18,572 bases of DNA from Bacillota bacterium. GTDB lineage: Bacteria > Bacillota > Clostridia > Lachnospirales > Lachnospiraceae. The notes beneath the pieces are model-generated. The model made no database searches. It was not told where the DNA came from and saw only the letters and a list, made by a program, of their open reading frames with translations. The stretch covers positions 1 to 18,572 of the forward strand of contig JAEZXP010000031.1 of assembly GCA_023419655.1 (NCBI GenBank), written 5' to 3'. The position numbers were made by a program, and so were the translations under genes. Of this stretch, positions 14,703 through 18,572 are shown piece by piece; the first letter of the stretch is position 1; every line of letters starts with the position of its first letter.

Positions 14703-14766
14703 AGATACGGATGGGTTCTTTAGATCTAGTCACAACGTGATGTTGATGAACTCTTTTTCCGTATCT
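14703..14766 (+). ncRNA. Long stem-loop, candidate structured RNA
   Basis: AGATACGGA (14703-14711) pairs with TCCGTATCT (14758-14766). Further in, GGGTTC (14713-14718) pairs with GAACTC (14748-14753) with one G-U, and TCAC/GTGA (14730-14733/14737-14740) forms a tip. The single 64-base arm has three stacked helices. It may be part of a small RNA or an mRNA tail. No promoter or T-run is clear on either strand. Confidence 0.35.
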
Positions 14767-14850
14767 GAAGATTATTATGGCTAAAAAACAGTTTATTATT
14801 CATCGAATTAAAATAAATTGAAAACTATATTTTGCACGGTATGCGAATAA

Positions 14851-14870
14851 TTACTTAAACGTTTTAGTAA
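14851..14870. promoter_or_regulatory. LacI-family operator upstream of the LacI-type gene
   Basis: TTACTTAAAC followed directly by GTTTTAGTAA is a 20-bp palindrome with one mismatched pair per arm. Its centre is AACGTT, the central CG step that LacI-family hinge helices typically bend. It lies 17 bases upstream of the candidate -35 and 237 bases before the start codon. Autoregulation is the simplest reading. Confidence 0.6.
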
Positions 14871-14886
14871 AAATATAAAATAATAC

Positions 14887-14915
14887 TTGCATTATATGAA
14901 GAAAAGGTTTAAGAT
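14887..14915 (+). promoter_or_regulatory. Candidate promoter for the LacI-type gene
   Basis: TTGCAT (14887-14892), a 17-base spacer and TAAGAT (14910-14915) fit a vegetative promoter. A TATAAT at 14941-14946 is a second -10 candidate with a poor -35. Either gives a long AT-rich 5' leader of 150-185 bases. Confidence 0.45.
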
Positions 14916-14948
14916 ATATTCAAGAAATTTAACAATAAAGTATAATAA

Positions 14949-14973
14949 AATTACAAATAATGTATTTGTAATT
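14949..14973. repeat. Perfect 11-bp inverted repeat in the LacI-type gene leader
   Basis: AATTACAAATA (14949-14959) and TATTTGTAATT (14963-14973) are exact complements around ATG. The element overlaps the region just after the TATAAT at 14941-14946. It could be a second regulator site or a leader hairpin. It does not resemble the AACGTT-centred operator upstream. Confidence 0.5.
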
Positions 14974-15107
14974 ACGGATTATATTCATTATTTGGTTATT
15001 ACTTTTAATAAAGGTTAAGAATACTGTATCTATTTATACATATTACCAATACATATTTATAGAAAACGATTAAGTTAATTATTAAATTATATGAATAGGG
15101 GATAAAG

Positions 15108-16115
15108 ATGGTTTCGATTAAGGATATATCGATTCGATGCGGTGTATCGGTAGCTACGGTCAGCAAGGCCCTGAATAATCATAACGATATTTCTGAGTCT
15201 ACGAAGAAGAATATATTAAAAGCGGCAAAAGAGATGGGGTATTATCCGAATTCATTTGCCAGGGCATTAAAGACAAATCGTACGTATAATATCGGAGTAC
15301 TTTTTGTAGATGAGGCGCAGAGCGGATTAACTCATGAGTATTTTGCCAATGTTCTTGACAGCTTTAAGGTTGAGGCTGAAAGTCACGGATATGATATTAC
15401 ATTTATCAATAAACATATGGGACTTAGGAAGATGTCTTATTATGAGCATAGCAAGTACAGAGGTGTTGATGGTGTAGTTATTGCATGTATCGATTTTTCA
15501 GACCCGGATGTACTTGAGCTTATTAACAGTGATTTGCCTGTTGTTACGATTGACCATGTGTTTGATAACCGGACAGCGATTGTTTCTGACAATGTGAAGG
15601 GCATAAGGGATTTGATTACATATATCTATGAGATGGGGCATCGAAAGATTGCGTATATTCATGGTGCTGATTCTTCTGTTACGCAGAATCGTGTGGGAAG
15701 CTTTTATAAAACCCTTCATGAATTGGGAATTAAGATTCCTGACAATTATGTTAAGAGCGGAATTTATCATGATACCAGTACAACCTATCGCCTTACCAGG
15801 GAATTGTTGTCGTTAAAAGAACGTCCCAGCTGCATCATTTTTCCTGATGATTTCTCTTGTATAGGCGGAATCAACGCAATTCAGGATTTTGGGCTTTCAA
15901 TTCCGGACGATATTTCTATCGCGGGATATGATGGTGTTATATTATCTCAGGTGCTTAGTCCTAAATTGGTTACATTAAAGCAGGATACGAAGGCATTGGG
16001 CAAGAATGCCGCAGAAAAGTTAATCGAATTAATTGAAAATCCAAAAGCGAACATTATTGAAAGAGTGGTTGTAGAAGGTAAAGTTCTTTGCGGACAGTCC
16101 GTAAAGAAGATATAG
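15108..16115 (+). CDS. LacI-family transcriptional regulator
   Basis: This sugar-responsive DNA-binding regulator has 335 residues, normal for LacI/GalR proteins. The helix-turn-helix is at about residues 3-24 (VSIKDISIRCGVSVATVSKA), followed by the hinge helix PNSFARALKT that enters the minor groove at a central CG. The periplasmic-binding-protein-like effector domain runs from about 60 to the end, with NIGVLFVDE, YRGVDGVVIACID, VVTIDHV, GHRKIAYIHG, PSCIIFPDD and ISIAGYDG. AGGGGAT precedes the ATG. No transporter or sugar enzyme flanks it; the nearest sugar genes in the window are 11 kb away and their promoter lacks a CG-centred palindrome. The target is therefore unknown, except for likely autoregulation through the operator at 14851-14870. 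Confidence 0.93.
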   Translation: MVSIKDISIRCGVSVATVSKALNNHNDISESTKKNILKAAKEMGYYPNSFARALKTNRTYNIGVLFVDEAQSGLTHEYFANVLDSFKVEAESHGYDITFINKHMGLRKMSYYEHSKYRGVDGVVIACIDFSDPDVLELINSDLPVVTIDHVFDNRTAIVSDNVKGIRDLITYIYEMGHRKIAYIHGADSSVTQNRVGSFYKTLHELGIKIPDNYVKSGIYHDTSTTYRLTRELLSLKERPSCIIFPDDFSCIGGINAIQDFGLSIPDDISIAGYDGVILSQVLSPKLVTLKQDTKALGKNAAEKLIELIENPKANIIERVVVEGKVLCGQSVKKI

Positions 16116-16238
16116 CCAAGAGATTTTCCGGTCATTTTATGATAGAGATTTATATGTAAGGCGATGTAGGGGAGTTTTAACATATGATTAATTTCAAGAC
16201 ATGAAATGGCGGGTATCTATATTTTTCCTCCTAGCATA

Positions 16239-16326
16239 ATCCGCTGCCCTCATGAAATCTGGGGAGAGTTGAGTGAAAGGCAGCGGATGCATTGCGCCTG
16301 TAGTATCCATCCAATAACGATGGATA
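16239..16326 (+). ncRNA. Two-hairpin structured RNA before the V-type ATPase operon (riboswitch candidate)
   Basis: ATCCGCTGCC (16239-16248) pairs perfectly with GGCAGCGGAT (16279-16288). Inside, CTCA (16249-16252) pairs with TGAG (16270-16273), leaving TGAAA (16274-16278) bulged on one side. A second TGAAA (16253-16257) and a TCT-GGGG-AGA tip complete the arm. A second perfect hairpin, TATCCATC/GATGGATA (16304-16311/16319-16326), follows, then a terminator. The aptamer-like arm, spacer hairpin, terminator and ion-pump operon layout resembles a riboswitch. The rest of 16116-16587 holds only tiny frames (6 and 12 codons at 16184 and 16201). I cannot assign an RNA family. Confidence 0.45.
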
Positions 16327-16366
16327 TTGACGGAAGGAATCGGAAGTTAATGATGAGAATAATTAG

Positions 16367-16407
16367 AAAAATGGACTGTTGCTTTTTAGCAACAATCCAT
16401 TTTTTTT
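16367..16407 (+). terminator. Rho-independent terminator upstream of the V-type ATPase operon
   Basis: The arm ending in AATGGACTGTTGC (16370-16382) pairs with 16389-16401 with a single C-A mismatch and a 6-base loop. Eight T residues run from 16400 to 16407. It ends the LacI-type gene transcript or any transcript covering the structured region before it. Confidence 0.85.
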
Positions 16408-16422
16408 CGGATTGTTATTTTG

Positions 16423-16452
16423 TTGTCAATATTGTTTAAAGTATGTTAAAAT
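16423..16452 (+). promoter_or_regulatory. Promoter for the V-type ATPase operon
   Basis: TTGTCA (16423-16428), an 18-base spacer and TAAAAT (16447-16452) with TG at 16444-16445 form a good extended -10 promoter. It lies just downstream of the terminator, so the operon can be transcribed independently. The leader to 16588 is about 130 bases, AT-rich, with no clear strong hairpin. Confidence 0.6.
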
Positions 16453-16587
16453 ACTCATAAAAAAATTAGTAAAAGTTAATGATAAATGCTGTAGAAAAGC
16501 AGATAAACGGTTGAATTAAAAATATAGATAAGCTATAATTAGAAAAGGCGTTTATTTTGTCTAAAAAACATATAGCGAGGTGAGTTA

Positions 16588-16896
16588 ATGGCAAAAGAAA
16601 CAGTACAGGCTGTCCGTAAGGCGGAGATATCTGCTGAAAAGATGGAAAAGGATGCTTTGCAAAAAAAAGAAACTATAATTTCTGAGGCCCAGCAGCAGGC
16701 CAGGGAGTTATTATCTTCTTCGTTAAAGAAAGCACAAGAAAAAGCGGATAACGACACCCGGGAAGCTGTACGCCGCAGTGATATTATATTGGAGGAAGCG
16801 AGAGAAGAAGCGAAAAAGGAAGTTCTGCTTCTTATAGAGATGGCAAAAACCAAGGAGCAGGCTGCAATCAGCATGGTTATCTCCAATGTCTTATGA
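16588..16896 (+). CDS. V/A-type ATPase peripheral stalk subunit G/H (NtpF/AhaH-like)
   Basis: This 102-residue, almost wholly helical, highly charged protein has no cysteine or membrane segment. It matches the G/H stalk subunit of V/A-type ATPases, which pairs with subunit E as a coiled coil linking the catalytic head to subunit I. Long Ala/Glu/Lys/Gln heptads (KAEISAEKMEKDA, SEAQQQARELL, LEEAREEAKKEVLLLIE) and the first-gene position before subunit I support this. GAGGTGA (16577-16583) precedes the ATG. The next gene follows after 46 bases. Small coiled-coil proteins are hard to assign alone; the context makes the call firm. Confidence 0.8.
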   Translation: MAKETVQAVRKAEISAEKMEKDALQKKETIISEAQQQARELLSSSLKKAQEKADNDTREAVRRSDIILEEAREEAKKEVLLLIEMAKTKEQAAISMVISNVL

Positions 16897-16942
16897 CGTG
16901 AGATGAAATGACTTAAAAAATGGCAAAGGAGGTGTATTGGTT

Positions 16943-18572
16943 ATGGCATTGCTGCAAATGCAGCGAATTTATATTTATGCGCTGAAGAAAGACAGAAAGA
17001 AAGTTCTTGAGCTGTTACAGCGCCGCGGAGTTGTGGAAGTACGGAGCATGCTGAAAGAGGATAAGATTTTTAGCAAGTCAGATGTTTCGGTTACGAGACA
17101 GAGCTTGGAGAAAAACATATCGATTGCAGCCGAAGCACTGGAAATTCTTAATCGTTATGTAAAAGAAAATAAATCTATATTTTCAGCTTTGGAAGGCAGA
17201 AAGGAATTGCCGGTCGAAGTTTATGATTCCTTCAAAGAGGAATACAAATCCGTAGTAGATACGGCAAAACGAATAATTCAGCTTTCAAAAATTATTGCGG
17301 AAAATAAAGCAGAAATTTTAAGGCTCCAGACGCAGATTGAGATTTTAATGCCGTGGACAGCCCTTGATATACCATTGAATTTTAAAGGGACGAAGCATAC
17401 GGCGGGATTTATCGGAACCTTGCCGAAGCCGTGGACATTGGAAGAGGTATATGAAAAGCTGGCACAGTACATGCCGTTTGATGTGGATATCATCAGCTCC
17501 ACTAAGGAGCAGACATGTATATTCGTGCTGTGTACCAATAATAACAAGGACAAGGTCTTTGAAACCCTGAGAGGAATGGAGTTTACGCTCCCATCCCTGT
17601 CGATAGGCAAGGCTCCGGCAGAGCAATTAAAGCTTTTAAAACAGCAGATTACGGAAGCCGGGGCACGGGTCGATTCGGCAATAGAAGAGATGAAATCCTA
17701 CGATGAAAAACGAAAGGATTTGCATTTCCTGCAGGATTATGACACCATGAGAGCCGAAAAATATGATGTTATCGGGAGTATGGTTCAATCCAAGAATGTA
17801 TTTATTCTTACAGGCTTTGTTCCCCGTAAAGACAGTGAGGATGTTAAGAATGAACTGACGGCGCTATTCGAGCTTGAGGTAGAGCTGGAAGAGCCTAAGA
17901 AGAAGGATAATATACCCATCCTATATAAGAATAACGGATTCAGTGAACCTCTGGAGGGTACGGTTAATTCCTTTAGCCCGCCGGGTAAGGGGGAGATGGA
18001 CCCCACCATGGTTATGTCCTTATTCTACTATATGCTATTCGGATTAATGCTCTCGGATGCAGGCTATGGATTTATAATTGCGGCAGGATGTGCCTTTGCA
18101 CTTTATAAATTCAGAAGAACGATGGAAAAGCCCATGAAGAATACGTTGAAGATGTATATGTTCTGTGGTATTGCCACGGTGTTCTGGGGCATTATATTCA
18201 GTAGTTATTTTGGGGATATATTTGACATTGTAGGTACTACGTTTTTCGGGGTAACGAAGATACCGGTAATACCTCCGGTATGGTTTTTCCCGGTAGAAAA
18301 GCCCATGCTTATGCTGACATTTTCAATGGCAATTGGTATCGTACATTTATTGACAGGTTTGGCAATGAAGGGATATCAGATGGCAAAGCAGAAGGATTAT
18401 ATAGGCATTATATATGATGTCGTATTATGGTATATCCTTTTGATAAGCGGAGTAATCTTACTGCTGTCGATGAAAATGATAACGGATATTCTGGGTATCC
18501 GTGTAAATATTCCGGGTATGGCAGTGAATATTGCCGGTATACTTGCGGTTGCCTCGTCGATTGGAATTATAC
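16943..18572 (+). CDS. V/A-type ATPase subunit I (NtpI/AtpI, a-subunit), 3' end outside window
   Basis: Subunit I is the membrane stator that carries H+ or Na+ across the membrane next to the rotating K-ring. The frame runs open from the ATG at 16943 to the window end, 543 codons of an expected 630-680. AAAGGAGGTG (16925-16934) stands 8 bases before the ATG. The start MALLQMQRIYIYALKKDRKK is the family's N-terminal beta strand (K-M-x-x-V-like). Residues to about 335 are soluble coiled coil and alpha/beta lobes, including LPWTxLD-like MPWTALD, TAGFIGTLP, FILTGFVP and the junction NNGFSEPLEG. The membrane part begins at about 350 with DPTMVMSLFYYMLFGLMLSD and AGYGFI, the diagnostic first TM pair. 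The conserved arginine and the Na+/H+-deciding residues lie beyond the edge. Downstream NtpK, E, C, F, A, B and D genes would be expected. Confidence 0.93.
   Translation, partial: MALLQMQRIYIYALKKDRKKVLELLQRRGVVEVRSMLKEDKIFSKSDVSVTRQSLEKNISIAAEALEILNRYVKENKSIFSALEGRKELPVEVYDSFKEEYKSVVDTAKRIIQLSKIIAENKAEILRLQTQIEILMPWTALDIPLNFKGTKHTAGFIGTLPKPWTLEEVYEKLAQYMPFDVDIISSTKEQTCIFVLCTNNNKDKVFETLRGMEFTLPSLSIGKAPAEQLKLLKQQITEAGARVDSAIEEMKSYDEKRKDLHFLQDYDTMRAEKYDVIGSMVQSKNVFILTGFVPRKDSEDVKNELTALFELEVELEEPKKKDNIPILYKNNGFSEPLEGTVNSFSPPGKGEMDPTMVMSLFYYMLFGLMLSDAGYGFIIAAGCAFALYKFRRTMEKPMKNTLKMYMFCGIATVFWGIIFSSYFGDIFDIVGTTFFGVTKIPVIPPVWFFPVEKPMLMLTFSMAIGIVHLLTGLAMKGYQMAKQKDYIGIIYDVVLWYILLISGVILLLSMKMITDILGIRVNIPGMAVNIAGILAVASSIGII

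Noticed and set aside
14538..14723. 61-codon frame starting at the ATGA overlap with the MscS stop
   Set aside because: The overlap looks like translational coupling, but the frame crosses a perfect 13-bp hairpin and the structured region, and resembles no known protein.
16206..16439. 77-codon plus-strand frame between the LacI-type gene and the V-ATPase operon
   Set aside because: It runs through two perfect hairpins, the terminator and into the next promoter. Its composition (many Cys, His, Ile) is not protein-like and it has no ribosome site.
1..18572. CRISPR array, insertion sequence, prophage, toxin-antitoxin or defence island
   Set aside because: No spaced direct repeats, transposase, integrase, nuclease or small toxin-like gene pair was seen; gene order and base use look like normal chromosome.

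Overview
The window looks like ordinary chromosomal DNA of a low-to-moderate GC, Gram-positive anaerobe of the class Clostridia, most likely a Lachnospiraceae relative. Four things suggest this. Ribosome binding sites are strong AGGAGG types and promoters are TTGACA/TATAAT or extended -10 (TGnTATAAT). The sugar ABC transporter has two permeases but no ATPase of its own. A V/A-type ATPase operon is present. There is also a TipA-like MerR regulator and an orphan LacI-type regulator. The organism is inferred from gene content only. No transposase, integrase, phage gene, CRISPR array, tRNA or rRNA was seen.

Layout. 1-4142: the 3' end of a methyl-accepting chemotaxis protein, then a separately promoted carbohydrate uptake operon (lipoprotein binding protein, two CUT1-type permeases) closed by a terminator. 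4233-5150: ribosomal protein L25 as a single-gene unit. 5168-7507: a membrane GGDEF-EAL protein and a HAD phosphatase, probably co-transcribed. 7490-8574 (minus strand): a small membrane protein (DUF5658-like) and purE, separated by a bidirectional terminator. 8610-10295: a TipA-like MerR regulator behind a typical 19-bp-spacer MerR promoter, then a permuted papain-fold (YiiX/LRAT-like) hydrolase. 10337-14541: a Ca2+-type P-type ATPase (minus) divergent from a YbdG-like MscS channel (plus). 14542-15107: a 566-base gene-free stretch with hairpins and operator-like palindromes. 15108-16115: a LacI-family regulator. 16116-16587: a gene-free, structured stretch ending in a terminator and a new promoter. 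16588-18572: the first two genes of a V/A-type ATPase operon (stalk subunit G/H and subunit I), the second cut by the window edge.

How the parts fit. The binding protein and permeases import an unidentified sugar and must borrow an ATPase encoded elsewhere (MsmX-like sharing is known in Firmicutes). The neighbouring chemoreceptor may respond to the same nutrient. The P-type ATPase, mechanosensitive channel and V-type ATPase all deal with ion and osmotic balance, but their adjacency is suggestive only. The LacI-type gene has a good operator palindrome in front of itself and no sugar gene next to it, so it is probably autoregulated and acts elsewhere.

The least explained sequences are non-coding: the stem-loop pair plus terminator before the V-ATPase operon (16239-16407), the competing pairings and long stem-loop after the MscS gene (14604-14766), and the leader peptide with alternative hairpins before the MerR gene (8651-8724). 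I found no convincing wholly new protein system.
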